Origin: Bidens hawaiensis
Lineage: Eukaryota > Streptophyta > Magnoliopsida > Asterales > Asteraceae
Length of the DNA stretch: 64,000 nt
Direction of reading: 5' to 3'
Assembly: GCA_021521415.1 (NCBI GenBank)
Contig: JAIQDT010002061.1
Span: forward strand, 1 to 64,000
A program made the position numbers and the translations under genes. Below, piece by piece: positions 24,631 to 35,490 of this stretch (positions are counted from its first letter, which is position 1; each line of letters opens with the position of its first letter). Under the pieces are notes generated by a model, which did not search any database, was not told the origin of the DNA, and was given only the letters and a program-made list of their open reading frames with translations.

Positions 24631-24908
24631 TATACAATACACAATTATTTTTTTTCTAACAAGTGATAAAAGTTTCTTTAATCACACACATACATTACAT
24701 ATACATCCACATATATGTAAACACACTTCCTTTTAATTCCACCCAGAAATAAATAAAAACATTAGATGAAATATGCTGAAAAAACGAAATATTAGTGACC
24801 AAGTGAGAGAATTATGGGAAATTTAATGTTAAAAAATAACAAATCATGAGACAAAGAAACCCTACTTCTAAACAAATTGCAATCAAGACTATCTTAAAAT
24901 AAACATAC
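24631..24908. other. Original flank of the Tat1 insertion, possibly 3' side of the kinase gene
   Basis: This sequence was contiguous with 46688 onward before Tat1 inserted (shared CATAC at 24904-24908 and 46688-46692). It therefore lies about 70-350 bp past the stop codon of the minus-strand receptor-kinase gene and may hold its 3' UTR end and polyadenylation signals. AT-rich, non-coding. Confidence 0.45.
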
Positions 24909-25932
24909 TGAAGAGGTAGGTCCCAGCAGAGACCAGTTGGTCCCGCAAGACTCACCTTGAACAGGGACGTCTGCGCAAAGGCCATCTGCTCCCGCAGGAC
25001 CCACCATGCTCATAGAATCTTACGCGCAGTACGCAAGCTGTACACGCAGGGAAAGCCTCCCAATGGTGAAGTACCCCGCCTGTTCCCGCAGTTGCGGATA
25101 CAAGCCATCAGGGAAGGCTACCCGCAGACAGCAGGGCTACACGCACAAGGCAATAGCTACTTCAGTAGTCACATGAAGGAATGAGCAAGGCGGGAACAAT
25201 CCCGCCAAAATGAGCCAGTCCGTATGATTCTGAAAGATCTTTTGTACTATACCTACCAAGGTATGGGTAGGACAGACGATCTGACCAGAACAACCCATGA
25301 GCCAATCACAGGGTGACAGCTCACCGACAACAGTACGAGGAGGAGCACCCTCTAGTACTGTTTGTCACTATTAGCCGCTGCCTACTCACCAACTCTTACT
25401 GAGGAGCGTGCGTAGCCTACAGTTGGTAGAATAGTGTTACTGTTGGCCGTAACCTACTCACCAACCAGCATGGCCTGCGTATAATCCACAGTAGGTGGGA
25501 CGTGCATAATCTACAGTTGGTGGAATAGTACAGCCGACTTTGTTACTGTTGGCCGTAACCTTTCCACCAACTAGTATGGCTTGTGCATAATCCACTGTTG
25601 GTAGAACAGGAATACTATTCAGCTGGCTGTACCTGCTTGGAAACCTACCTTCGGCTATAAATACTCCAACATCTTGGAATGGTAAGATCATCTGTTATCC
25701 AGTTATCTAGCAATCTCTTAATATACACTTATATTCAGAGCAATCTAGTCTGATTCTCACGCCGGAGGGTGGTCACAAGGAGGAACCCCCCCCTTCTCAG
25801 TGACGAGCTTACGGTGTTTGTTTTGCAGGTCTCCTGAAGAACAGCCTTCTCAGCTAGATCTCATCCGTGGGAAACATTACTTAACCCCCAGATTATCTAT
25901 AATCTGTCCAGGGTTCACTTAGTGTTTCTTCA
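24909..25932 (+). repeat. Tat1 5' LTR
   Basis: 1024 bp, TG...CA. U3 contains a tandem duplication of about 106 bp (TTACTGTTGGCCGTAACCT near 25437 and 25543, each followed by CACCAAC and TAATCCAC segments). The TATA box is at 25656-25663. U5 carries a block at 25751-25770 shared with the Tat2 LTR. Confidence 0.92.
25656..25663 (+). promoter_or_regulatory. TATA box of Tat1 5' LTR
   Basis: TATAAATA in a CGGC-TATAAATA-CTCC context. The same box is at 46412-46419 in the 3' LTR. Transcription probably starts about 30 bp downstream. Confidence 0.7.
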
Positions 25933-25933
25933 T

Positions 25934-25948
25934 TGGCGTCATCCGTGC
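25934..25948 (+). other. Tat1 primer binding site
   Basis: TGGCGTCATCCGTGC begins one base after the LTR end. Tat2 has TGGCGCCATCCACTG at the equivalent place. Complementarity to a tRNA 3' end is expected, but I cannot name the tRNA with confidence. Confidence 0.6.
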
Positions 25949-25992
25949 ATAAAAGCTAGAACTATTTTAGTTTTTTCACAATTTCTGAAGAA

Positions 25993-28209
25993 ATGGTTAA
26001 CGTTACTCCGGTCCAAAGGCCTGTAACCGACCAAGAAACCCCGATAACAACCCCAGCAACTGGGGGGAACACCGGCGGTTATACAATCCTTACGAACACT
26101 ACCCCGACTACCCAAGCCGGGGCAAGTGCAGTAAATATTCCACTGGGGTTCACCGATACCCAGCTGGAAAAACGAACGAGGGTCCCTCGCCAAACACTAG
26201 ATCAAGTGAAGGCGTGGGCCGAAGCACGGCAAAGAGAATTCCAAGCCGAATTGGATGAACGCTTGCGTTCAGCTCAACAGGCCGACGAATTCGGCAGTAC
26301 TCGCCAACACCTCAATATGAGCAGTGACTGCGAGTACTCAGACGACAAGTTGGAGTCCGATACCGACGCGAACCCTCGCCATAAGGCGAAAGGGAAGCGT
26401 AAGGAAACGGACGTCCAACCAAAAAGGAATTTTGGGGAAGCTTTTAAACCAATCGCGGAGAGAAACCCGCGTGACTTCTCCAAAACCTTTAGACCAACTG
26501 CTACAAATGCAGGAAAGTCAAAATTCGCAAGGGACATTGCGGAAGCAATCGCCCCGAGAAGTGCCAAACAAATGTCCAACATTGGCACTTATGATGGTCT
26601 ATCCGACCCAGACGACCATTTGAACAGGTTCATTGCGGGGGCTACCGTCAGCAACTGGACGGAACCCACGTGGTGCTACATGTTCCAGATGACTCTGGTC
26701 GGAGCGGCCAGGGCATGGTTCGATCGTTTACCGATCCACCACATATATGGCTGGGCGGACTTTCAGAACAAGTTCAGCCAGCACTTCAGCCAACAGAGGA
26801 AGTACACTGAAGAGCAGTGGACGATCCTCAACTGCGTGAGAGAGGAGGATGAATCTTTACTGGACTTCATCACTCGCTTCAACTCCAAAAAGCTTAGTCT
26901 CGGCAACATAAGTGAGGATCTGGTTCGCGCCGCCTTCATCCAAGGCGCCGAATACCCAGAACTTATCCGCACATTAACGGGTAAGGATGGCATGCCATCA
27001 ACTTGGGATGCCATCATGACGGCGGCAAAGCGCTTTGCCGAGACGGAAAAGCAACTGGGAAGGGATCTTCCACAGAGTACACACCTCTACACGCAGAGGA
27101 CAAGAGAGAACAATGTCCGGATCGCCCGACAGAACAAAAAGAGGAGGCTAGGTATTTGGCAGTCAAGGGTAAACTTTGACACCTCATCCAGCTCTCGCCC
27201 TCTTGTTGGCGGAAGGGATAACACACACCCTTCAAACCGAAAACACCGGTGGACGCCACTCACGAAGAGCGTCACGGAGATATTTGCCACGGAAAAATTG
27301 CCATGGCCAAAAGCCCCATTGATCCGGCAGAAACCTAATGCGGATCAAAGCAAATCCTGTGATTTCCACGGGACAAAGGGTCATGGTACTGAAGAGTGCA
27401 CATCCTTGAAGGATATTATTGAGACATTTGTCAAGGATGGAAGACTTGCACATCTCGTGGCATCAATCAGGAAGGGAGGAAGGAATGACAACCGGTACAG
27501 AGGTAACGGACGAAAGCCCGTCGACATCAGCATCAACATGGTTCATGGCAAGGTCAGAGGAAGAAAAAGGCGAGTGACAGAACCATGCGCGTGGAAGGAA
27601 GCTGAGGTGCGCTTCCCGCGAGTGCCAGGAGGCCCCAGCAAAGAAGGCCCCATCGTCATCAGAAGCCAGCTGGGGCATTACATCACTTCCCGCACTCTTG
27701 CTGACAACGGCGCTTCGTCGACAGTGATGTACAGGCAGTTCTTTGATAAGCTGGATGATGAAGATAAAGAACGCTTGGAAACGGTCTACGCTTCAATGGA
27801 AGGGTTTGACGGCAGTACAGAAACCCCCCTGGGTATCCTATCTTTCCCCGTTACTCTTACTGATGGGAATCATTCACGCACAGAAGACGTGGATTTTGTC
27901 GTGATGAAAAAGCCACACCACACGTACGACATCCTATTCGGAAGAGACGGGATGGCAAGATTCAATGCCGTGGTATCTTCAGTCCACGGCATGATGGGAT
28001 GGCCAACAGCTGAGGGTGTAGCGATGATCTCTGGCATTCCCCAGGTATGCATTGCATCTGTCTCATCTAAACCCAAACCGAAAAAGGCTAAACCAACCAT
28101 CACTGAACCGGAGAAATGGGCCTTCAATGGCAAATACCCCGACCAGGCCGTTACCATTGGACCAACAATCGTTGATCCCACCCGCACATTACTCAAACGC
28201 TTACTGTAG
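25993..28209 (+). CDS. Tat1 gag and aspartic protease (first part of gag-pol, ends at an in-frame TAG)
   Basis: 738 codons from the first ATG after the primer binding site. Residues about 190-350 form the retrotransposon gag domain (nucleocapsid shell assembly), including GAARAWFDRLP and a YTEEQWTILNCVREEDESLLDF-like stretch. A single zinc-knuckle-like CDFHGTKGHGTEEC begins at residue 456 and probably binds RNA. The protease active site is at about residue 571 as DNGAS in place of the usual DTG, a variant I believe is common in Tat elements. The frame ends at TAG 28207-28209 and continues without shift into RT, so gag, protease and pol share one frame. In Tat2 the same point has a Thr codon and no stop. 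Tat1 is young, so the stop is either a recent lesion or a recoding site. Confidence 0.9.
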   Translation: MVNVTPVQRPVTDQETPITTPATGGNTGGYTILTNTTPTTQAGASAVNIPLGFTDTQLEKRTRVPRQTLDQVKAWAEARQREFQAELDERLRSAQQADEFGSTRQHLNMSSDCEYSDDKLESDTDANPRHKAKGKRKETDVQPKRNFGEAFKPIAERNPRDFSKTFRPTATNAGKSKFARDIAEAIAPRSAKQMSNIGTYDGLSDPDDHLNRFIAGATVSNWTEPTWCYMFQMTLVGAARAWFDRLPIHHIYGWADFQNKFSQHFSQQRKYTEEQWTILNCVREEDESLLDFITRFNSKKLSLGNISEDLVRAAFIQGAEYPELIRTLTGKDGMPSTWDAIMTAAKRFAETEKQLGRDLPQSTHLYTQRTRENNVRIARQNKKRRLGIWQSRVNFDTSSSSRPLVGGRDNTHPSNRKHRWTPLTKSVTEIFATEKLPWPKAPLIRQKPNADQSKSCDFHGTKGHGTEECTSLKDIIETFVKDGRLAHLVASIRKGGRNDNRYRGNGRKPVDISINMVHGKVRGRKRRVTEPCAWKEAEVRFPRVPGGPSKEGPIVIRSQLGHYITSRTLADNGASSTVMYRQFFDKLDDEDKERLETVYASMEGFDGSTETPLGILSFPVTLTDGNHSRTEDVDFVVMKKPHHTYDILFGRDGMARFNAVVSSVHGMMGWPTAEGVAMISGIPQVCIASVSSKPKPKKAKPTITEPEKWAFNGKYPDQAVTIGPTIVDPTRTLLKRLL

Positions 28210-28245
28210 AAAAACGCTGACATCTTTGCGTGGGCACCAGCTGAC

Positions 28246-31200
28246 ATGACTGGTGTACCCCGAAGTAAGGCGGAGCATAAGCTCAAGTGCGATCCGGCTG
28301 TTACGCCAGTCGTACAAAAGCGCAGAGTAATGGGGCCTGAACAAACTAACGCGTGTAGAACCCAAGTCAAGGAACTCCTTGACGCAGGCATCGTACGCGT
28401 TAGTAGATATCAAACATGGGTTGCAAATCCCGTAATGGTACCGAAGAATGACAAACAATGGCGCATGTGCATAGATTTCAAAGATTTGAACAAAGCATGC
28501 CCCAAAGATTGTTATCCGTTACCAGAAATTGATCTCAAGGTGGATTCGTTGGCACCATTTCGCCTTAAATGCTTCTTGGATGCGTATAAGGGGTACCACC
28601 AAATCCACATGGCCATAGATGACCAGGACAAAACCGCATTTCGGACGCCCGATGGTACATTTTGTTATAAAATGATGCCATTCGGACTTAAGAATGCAGG
28701 GTCCACGTACCAACGACTAATGGACAAAGAGTTTCATGCCCAAATCGGGAGAAACTTGGAAGTCTATATGGATGATTTGGTCATCAAAAGCCTCGAGCCA
28801 GAAGCGATGTTGAAAGACATTGAAGAAACTTTCAACACGCTCCGAAAGATAAACATGAAGCTCAACCCGAGCAAGTGTTCATTTGGGATGGAAGAAGGGA
28901 AGTTCTTGGGAGTCATTGTTACTAAAGATGGCTTCAGAGCGAACCCTGAAAAGGTCGAAGCCATTGTTAAAATGGAATCACCTACCACCATCAAACAGGC
29001 TCAGACACTGAATGGACGACTAGTCGCACTTAATCGCTTCTTGGCAAACCATGCGGATAAGTCGTTTCCTTTCGTGTCAACATTGAGAAACTGCTTGAAG
29101 AAAACGCACTTCCGCTGGACACCAGAAGCGGAAGCAGCTTTTCAAGAGATTCGGTCACGCTTGATCGAACTTCCAACACTTACAGCACCACAAGCAGGAG
29201 AGGAGTTAATCCTATACCTTTCCGCAACAGATAGAGCAACCGGGGCAGTCCTGCTAGTAGAACGAAAGGGCATCCAGATGCCAATCTATTATGTTAGCCG
29301 TGTACTAACAGGCGTAGAAACCCGGTACTCTACCCTCGAAAAATTAGTCTTAGCACTTATACACGCTTCACGCAGGTTAAGACGATATTTCCAGGGTCAC
29401 CCAATTACCATTCTCACCAACTTCAAACTCTCAAACGTTCTAGGCAAACCCGAATTATCGGGACGTCTAGCCAAATGGGCAATTGAATTGGGAGAATATG
29501 CAATTAAGTACAAGCCAAGACCAGCCATAAAAGGCCAGGTCCTGGCCGATTTTATTGCAGAAGTCCCCGCTTCGCGGGAGAAAGAGTGCCAGGAGGAGGC
29601 TCAACCCTCCCCAGCACAGGACATCAATGATGTCTGGCGACTCTACACTGATGGAGCCGCCAGTAACGAGGGTTCAGGCGCAGGGTTAAAATTAACCAAC
29701 CCAGCAGGCCAAGAATATACTTACGCTATTCGGTTGGATTTTCCAAGTACGAATAACGAAGCCGAATATGAAGCATTCTTGGCCGGTTTGAGAATTGCGC
29801 GTAAGATGGGAGTGAAAAACTTGGAAGCCCACGTGGATTCCATGCTGGTGGCCAACCAAATAAATGGGACGTACATGGCTGTGAACGACACAATGGCCCT
29901 GTACCTCGCCCAGGCAAAAACCCTCATGCGTGATTTTAATGATTGTAAAGTCATACACGTCAAGCGCAGCGAAAACAAATCTGCGGATGCGTTAAGCAAG
30001 CTTGCGTCACTAGCCTTCACCCATTTGGGAAAGGACATCCGCATTGAACTCCTCGAAGCACCATCAGTCCCGCACAAGGAAATTTGTGTCATCCAAACCG
30101 GTACAGAAACGTGGATGACACCGATAATAAATTACCTTGCAGCAGGAACACTACCAGAGTCAAAAACACAGGCAAGAAAACTACGCTGTAAAGCACTAAA
30201 TTATCAACTTGTCAATGACATCCTTTACAGACGTAACTTTCTTGGCCCACTCTTAAGATGCGTGGACAACCAAGATGCTGATTACCTCCTAAGGGAAGTA
30301 CACGAAGGCATCTGTGGGGTACACGCAGGCCCCCGCGCTGTTGTAGCCAAGCTAAACAACGCGGGATACTTTTGGCCGGGGATGCATACGGATGCACTGG
30401 CATACATCAGAAAATGCAGGTCTTGCCAGCTTTACGCACCCAACACGCACCGCCCGAAGAATGAACTTGTTCCAGTCACTTCTTCATGGCCATTTCAGAA
30501 ATGGGCCATCGATGTGACAGGCCCATTTCCCACGGCAGCAGGAAATGTTCAGTTCCTAGTGGTAGCCATCGACTACTTCACCAAGTGGATAGAAGCAAAA
30601 CCTTTAGCCCAAACAACCGCAAAACATATCAAAAAATTTATTTGGGAATTTATTATTTGTCGTTTTGGACTTCCACAGAATTTGGTGAGCGATAACGGCA
30701 CCAACTTTGCTGACAAGAAGCTACAACAGTGGCTAAAAGAACTTCAAATCACCCACACCTTTACCTCAGTGGCACACCCGCAAGGTAATGGTGAGGTGGA
30801 AAGAGCAAACAAGAGCATCGTCGATGGCATAAAGAAAAGACTCTTGAAACACAGATCCGGCTGGGTGGACGAGCTTCCGCACGTCCTTTGGGCAAACAGA
30901 ACGCTGAAGAAGGCCAATACGGGAGAAACCCCGTTCAGTCTCACTTATGGCACTGAAGCCATGGTCCCAGTCGAAATTGGTTTACCCTCACCAAGGGTCT
31001 TGATCCAGCAAGAAGACAATGATGCGGAAAGACGGTTAGACCTTATGCTAGCCGAGGAACGCAGAGACTTAGCCGCAGTGCGTGAAGAGAATTACAAACG
31101 ACAAATGCAAAAGTACTACAACACGCGGGTAAAACTCTGCAACTTCAAGGAAGGAGACTACATACTGCGTAACAACGAGGCTTCAAACCAAGAGCGCCCG

Positions 31201-31341
31201 GGAAAGCTGGCCCCGGTTTGGGAAGGGCCATACATTATCAAAGAAGTCCTGGGAAAGGGCGCATACCGGCTCGAAAGGCTCGATGGCACTCCCATACCAA
31301 GAACATGGAATGGAGCTCAATTACGCAAATGTTATATGTAG
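28246..31341 (+). CDS. Tat1 pol: reverse transcriptase, RNase H, archaeal-type RNase H, integrase
   Basis: 1031 codons from the first Met. The same frame is open from 28210, right after the TAG, so residues just before this Met (through FAWAP) also belong to it. RT has the YMDD motif at residues 174-177. A gypsy RNase H follows (about 300-440, LSATDRATGAVL, YSTLEKLVLALIHASRRL). A second, archaeal-type RNase H lies at about 464-600 (LYTDGAAS, NNEAEYEA, RSENKSADALSK). Integrase has zinc-binding His686/His693 and Cys724/Cys727 and the catalytic triad Asp756, Asp816, Glu852, with the canonical 35-residue spacing. The last part is the integrase C-terminal domain with a WEGPY motif and no chromodomain. 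It copies element RNA into DNA and inserts it. No other lesion was seen. Confidence 0.92.
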   Translation: MTGVPRSKAEHKLKCDPAVTPVVQKRRVMGPEQTNACRTQVKELLDAGIVRVSRYQTWVANPVMVPKNDKQWRMCIDFKDLNKACPKDCYPLPEIDLKVDSLAPFRLKCFLDAYKGYHQIHMAIDDQDKTAFRTPDGTFCYKMMPFGLKNAGSTYQRLMDKEFHAQIGRNLEVYMDDLVIKSLEPEAMLKDIEETFNTLRKINMKLNPSKCSFGMEEGKFLGVIVTKDGFRANPEKVEAIVKMESPTTIKQAQTLNGRLVALNRFLANHADKSFPFVSTLRNCLKKTHFRWTPEAEAAFQEIRSRLIELPTLTAPQAGEELILYLSATDRATGAVLLVERKGIQMPIYYVSRVLTGVETRYSTLEKLVLALIHASRRLRRYFQGHPITILTNFKLSNVLGKPELSGRLAKWAIELGEYAIKYKPRPAIKGQVLADFIAEVPASREKECQEEAQPSPAQDINDVWRLYTDGAASNEGSGAGLKLTNPAGQEYTYAIRLDFPSTNNEAEYEAFLAGLRIARKMGVKNLEAHVDSMLVANQINGTYMAVNDTMALYLAQAKTLMRDFNDCKVIHVKRSENKSADALSKLASLAFTHLGKDIRIELLEAPSVPHKEICVIQTGTETWMTPIINYLAAGTLPESKTQARKLRCKALNYQLVNDILYRRNFLGPLLRCVDNQDADYLLREVHEGICGVHAGPRAVVAKLNNAGYFWPGMHTDALAYIRKCRSCQLYAPNTHRPKNELVPVTSSWPFQKWAIDVTGPFPTAAGNVQFLVVAIDYFTKWIEAKPLAQTTAKHIKKFIWEFIICRFGLPQNLVSDNGTNFADKKLQQWLKELQITHTFTSVAHPQGNGEVERANKSIVDGIKKRLLKHRSGWVDELPHVLWANRTLKKANTGETPFSLTYGTEAMVPVEIGLPSPRVLIQQEDNDAERRLDLMLAEERRDLAAVREENYKRQMQKYYNTRVKLCNFKEGDYILRNNEASNQERPGKLAPVWEGPYIIKEVLGKGAYRLERLDGTPIPRTWNGAQLRKCYM

Positions 31342-31526
31342 ATCAATTCCAAAACTTGTAAAGGCCTAGAGCCACTTCTAATGGAAATGATTCTCCTTTC
31401 ATAATGTGTTTACCTTTATACTTATGAACTTCCCACTGATACCGGTATTCACCGCATAAACGGGAAGAAGTAAGTCATTACGTGTGGAAGGCGGAGAAAA
31501 CCCGCGTAAACACAACGTTAATAAGG

Positions 31527-31659
31527 GAAACCTACACGCAGGTATGATGTAAGTAAAGTTTAGCCATCCTTGTAAGTGCAAGTGACGGTCCTACCCGCAC
31601 AATCACGAACAAAGAAGCAAAACTTCAACCTATCATCTACCACGTTCAAAGGTTATCCT

Positions 31660-31691
<32 letters not shown>

Positions 31692-32115
31692 CCTACACGC
31701 AGGTCAGATATGGGTAAAGTTTAGCCATCCTACTAAGTGCAAGTGACGGTCATACCCGCACAATCACGAAAGAGGAAGCAAAACTTCACACCTATTATCT
31801 ACCACGTTCAAAGGTTAACTTATCCTCAAATAAGGTAAACCTACACGCAGGTCAGATATGGGTAAAGTTTAGCCATCCTACTAAGTGCAAGTGACGGTCA
31901 TACCCGCACAATCACGAAAGAGGAAGCAAAACTTCACACCTATTATCTACCACGTTCAAAGGTTAACTTATCCTCAAATAAGGTAAACCTACACGCAGGT
32001 CAGATGGTAAAGTTTAGCCATCCTACTACGTGCAAGTGACGGTCCTACCCGCACAATCACGGAAGAGGAAGCAAAACTTCACACCTATCTACCACGTTCA
32101 AAGGTTAACTTATTC
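31527..32115 (+). repeat. Tandem repeats of about 148 bp, four copies, downstream of Tat1 pol
   Basis: CCTACACGCAGGT recurs at 31531, 31692, 31840 and 31988. Each copy continues through AAAGTTTAGCCATCCT, AAGTGACGGT, CCCGCACAATCACG and CTACCACGTTCAAAGGTTA. Copies 1 and 2 are separated by a run of 25 A (31660-31684). The array sits between the convergent 3' ends of pol (plus) and the antisense gene (minus). Non-coding. Confidence 0.85.
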
Positions 32116-32328
32116 TAAACACTTGGAAAATTGCTAATTTAAACTTAAGTATGTAAATCATATAACGTTTATAAAGCAAGGAATCCAATGAATCAAGCGG
32201 TCTTAGCCGCGCAAAGATTTACATTTCATAAATATTCGTTACAAGAATGGCCGGGTAACTACCCGCCTACAAGAAAGTAAATCTATACAAACTAAATCTA
32301 TCCTAGTAGCGGGAAGGGATCTTCAGGA

Positions 32329-35300
32329 TCAGGCTTCAGGGCCACTTCCACTTGGACCAGCGCCGTCAGTAGAGCGTGGCTGTTCAAGATAAGCCTTAAG
32401 GATAGGTAGCCCGTCATCAGCAGCAGCAATTTCATTCACCTTCTCCACCACCGGATGCGGGAAAGCGGCGTATTGATTTACTGCTTGGTCATATATGGCT
32501 TCAGTATCTACATTGTACAAAGGGAAGTTGGATGGCGGGACGCCTTTCTCAACAAACCCTAGACCAAGCAGGAAGCCGACCCGTTCCCCATCCTCGTGAG
32601 AAGCGTTGAGGGCTGCGCTCATTGCATCGTCGTAAGATGTCTCTGAAAAGACCCGATGCACAACCTGCATAAGAAAATATACAAGTGTCAACACCCTATC
32701 TACAAAGAAAAGCGTGAAGACATGAAGATAGACTTACCTGAGACAACGCTTCTCGAAGAAGCCATTCCTTGGCAACCAGAGCTTCTTTAAGGGCGGCTTG
32801 AGCTTGGGTGCAGGCGCGTTCGGCTTCGCTTTTGTTAAGATTGGCAAGTAGCACTTCCTTTGCGGCAGCCTCTTCGACGCCCTTAAGCTTCCGCTCTGTA
32901 TGGTCAAGCACGCCCCTCTGGTCCAAGATCTCCTGGAGCTTCTTGGCATCTTCCATCGCCAAGGCATCATGAGCGCGTTGGAGAGCCTCTAATTTCGCCT
33001 TGAGCTCCTCGTTCTCCACGCGTAAAGGCTCAGCAACGGCTTCAGCCTTGGTGGCCCTCTCGGTCGCGTTCCTCGCAGTCTCCTTAGCTAGCCGAAGCTG
33101 TTCGTTAACAGCTTGGGCAGCCTTGGAGCGGGCCTCGAGTCGCGCTTGAACCTCAACCTCAAGGGCCTTGAAGGCCTTCTCCTTCTCCGCAGCAGCTGCG
33201 GACAGCTTTTGGTTCTCCTCCCGAAGAGCCCGCGCTTGGGATACTTCCTTGGCGCGAGCTGCTTTCAACTTGTCATTTTCACGACAAAGCAGCTCGACGC
33301 GCGGCTGCATCCGGGCTTGGAGAACTCGAAGCTCGTTGGTTAGCCTACCCTCCTGGTAGCTAGCCATGGCTTCCCCCAACGCACCATGGGGAGCAGCGTG
33401 GCGAGCCCATTCCACGCACTCCACAGGGGTACGAAGGGTTGTTCCTCGGCGTATGTTCCATCGAGGAACATACACTTCATTGGAATCCGAAACTGCAGAA
33501 AACAAAAAGCAGTTAGGAAAAGATGATAAAATATATAAGTAAAAAGGGGCCAAAGGAACCCTACGCACCTGTAGGGTCAATTACAGGCCGATAGCCGCCG
33601 AACCCATCACCTGATCCCAATGGAAATCCATCCAAGAGGTCAGGCAGATGGGAAGGTGGCGGAAAGATGCGAGAAGCCCCACGCGTACCTGAAGGACCGG
33701 CCGTCGTTGCCGATGACGGGGGCATGGTAGCAGCCGCCGTAGTCGCCGCCGCGGTCGCTGCTGCAGAATCCGCGGCAAAAGTAACCGCCGGCTCTGTGAA
33801 GGATGCTGTAAAAATCGCACTCACAGCCGGCGGTGACGTCATCTCGGCTGGAACAGTCGGCTCAGAATGAGCAACTGAACCAGCGGAAGCAGGCGCAGGC
33901 GCCTGGGTCGACGCCTCAGGTAGGCTGACCAAGCCTACCGTCATTGGCGGAGAGGTAGTACTCGGCCCCTCACCCTGGAATGCGCCAACATCCACACCTG
34001 CTTAAAGAAGAAAAGTGTTAAAAGACTTGAAGATTAAATTACGAAGATAAAAGCCAAGAGAGTTGTACTTACGGGTTTTCTTGAGCTTGAACGTACGGAC
34101 GGGCGGGGACGAACCCGATGGAGCCGGCCTCTTGATGCCGGTCACCGTCGTCGTCATTGGTTCTCCGGAGGTAACAGTCGTAGCCTCCGGAACAGTGGTC
34201 TTCTCACCACCGAGGTTCCCCGCCACCTCTTCACTATCTGACTCAGTGTCAGATAGGAGCACTGGATCGGCTGTGGAGGCCGCCTTTTCCTTCCCCTTCC
34301 CGCCGGCAGCCCTCTTCTTCCGCACTAACGGAGGACCATCTGCGGATTCCTCAGAAGAAGACAGGATATAAGGAATTCCAGCAGCGGGTACAGCACTGAG
34401 GGGTGGAGGAGAGAATAACGCCTTACCTGGCCGCCGGTGGCTCAGGATCTCGTGGCCTAGCGGATAGACCTCCACAAACCGATCCGCCGTCTGTTCCAGG
34501 ATGGGCAACTCGCCCTCGTCTAAAGCACGAGTACCCATCCGCGCGGGACCGTCAGCTTCCCGCGGGTACAAGAGCGACTCCAAATCGTTCCCCTCTGAAA
34601 GAAAAGAAACAGTTAGAAGACAAACTCGTATCAGTAAAAAAGACAAGACATACCATAAGGAATAGAGTTCAAACCGTATTCGAGAAGGATGGGAACCTGA
34701 GACGCCTCCTTCCACACCCGGCTCATCCCCAACATCACCATCCCGGACTCCGCAAACCGGTAAACCGGAGATTGGACCAGGGATATCTTCGAGAACCATT
34801 CTGCCTCCTGGTAGTTGGGGGCGTGAAGGCTCGGAATTGCTTGGCCATTTTTAAACTTCATGGCAAGGGGGACGGCGCGGGCGGATATGTAGAAGAACTC
34901 CCGCTTCCACGATCGGAGACTGCGCTCGGTCGCACAAATCTTTAAACCCTTAATACGGGTTGTCAGGGTGTACCACCCCTGGATGCACCTCCAAGTATAG
35001 AAGGTCATCAGGCGGTCCACATGGGGCTCGATGCCCAGAATCCGGCACACCCACTCGAAGTGGCGAATCTTGGCGACCGCCATAGGGTGCAGCTCGGTCA
35101 AATGAACACCGTGCCTCTCAAGGACACGGTAAACAAACTTTGTCAATGGGAACCTAAGATTCCCATAGACAAAGAATGCTGCATAAACCCCGATCTTGCC
35201 TCTGGGGGCATCGTACACGGTCTGGTGGGATTCAGGAAACTCAGGCTCGAGAGGATCGAGCATGAACTTCCTAACAACATACCGGTACTGATCGCCGGGC

Positions 35301-35368
35301 AGAGCACACTGGCACTCGCCAGCAGTACTCCTATCATCGGTCGTAGGCTCGAAATCATGTGAAGACAT
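32329..35368 (-). CDS. Tat1 antisense gene: predicted five-exon Transposase_28-like plus coiled-coil protein
   Basis: Predicted exons on the minus strand: 35368-34654, 34594-34073, 33997-33569, 33492-32738, 32664-32329. Every intron (59, 75, 76 and 73 bp) has GT and AG ends, with donors GTATGT, GTAAGT, GTGCGT and GTAAGT and pyrimidine-rich acceptors. Reading phase is kept across all four junctions. The sum is 2757 bp, or 918 residues plus stop. Exon 1 (residues 1-238) resembles the putative gypsy-type transposon family Transposase_28 (FPLTKFVYRVLERHGVHLTEL). Exons 2-3 are Ser/Pro/Ala-rich and acidic (LLSDTESDSEEVAG). Exon 4 (about 556-807) is a long Ala/Glu/Lys coiled coil. Exon 5 ends in an acidic, Gly-rich tail. 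A minus-strand TATA box lies 123 bp upstream of the ATG. The function is unknown; antisense ORFs here are known in some Tat elements. Splicing is inferred. Confidence 0.8.
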
Positions 35369-35490
35369 CTTGCAAAGGGAAGAAGAAAACGATTTCAGGG
35401 GAATGCTCGACTAATTAGAGTATTCACCGGAAATCGCTGTAAATATGAAGAGAAAATGTGAAAGTATGAATTGGAAAGGATCCTCCACCC

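Noticed and set aside
24957..25184. Small open frame of 75 codons within the Tat LTRs
   Set aside because: Part of the LTR U3. Its 3' LTR copy is altered by the nested insertion, and there is no coding signature.
31660..31684. Run of 25 A as a possible LINE or retrogene poly(A) tail
   Set aside because: It lies between copies 1 and 2 of the 148-bp tandem repeat inside Tat1, with no retroposed sequence upstream and no target duplication.
31527..32115. Regular repeats as a CRISPR array
   Set aside because: Units of about 148 bp with no short repeat/unique spacer alternation, in a plant retrotransposon.
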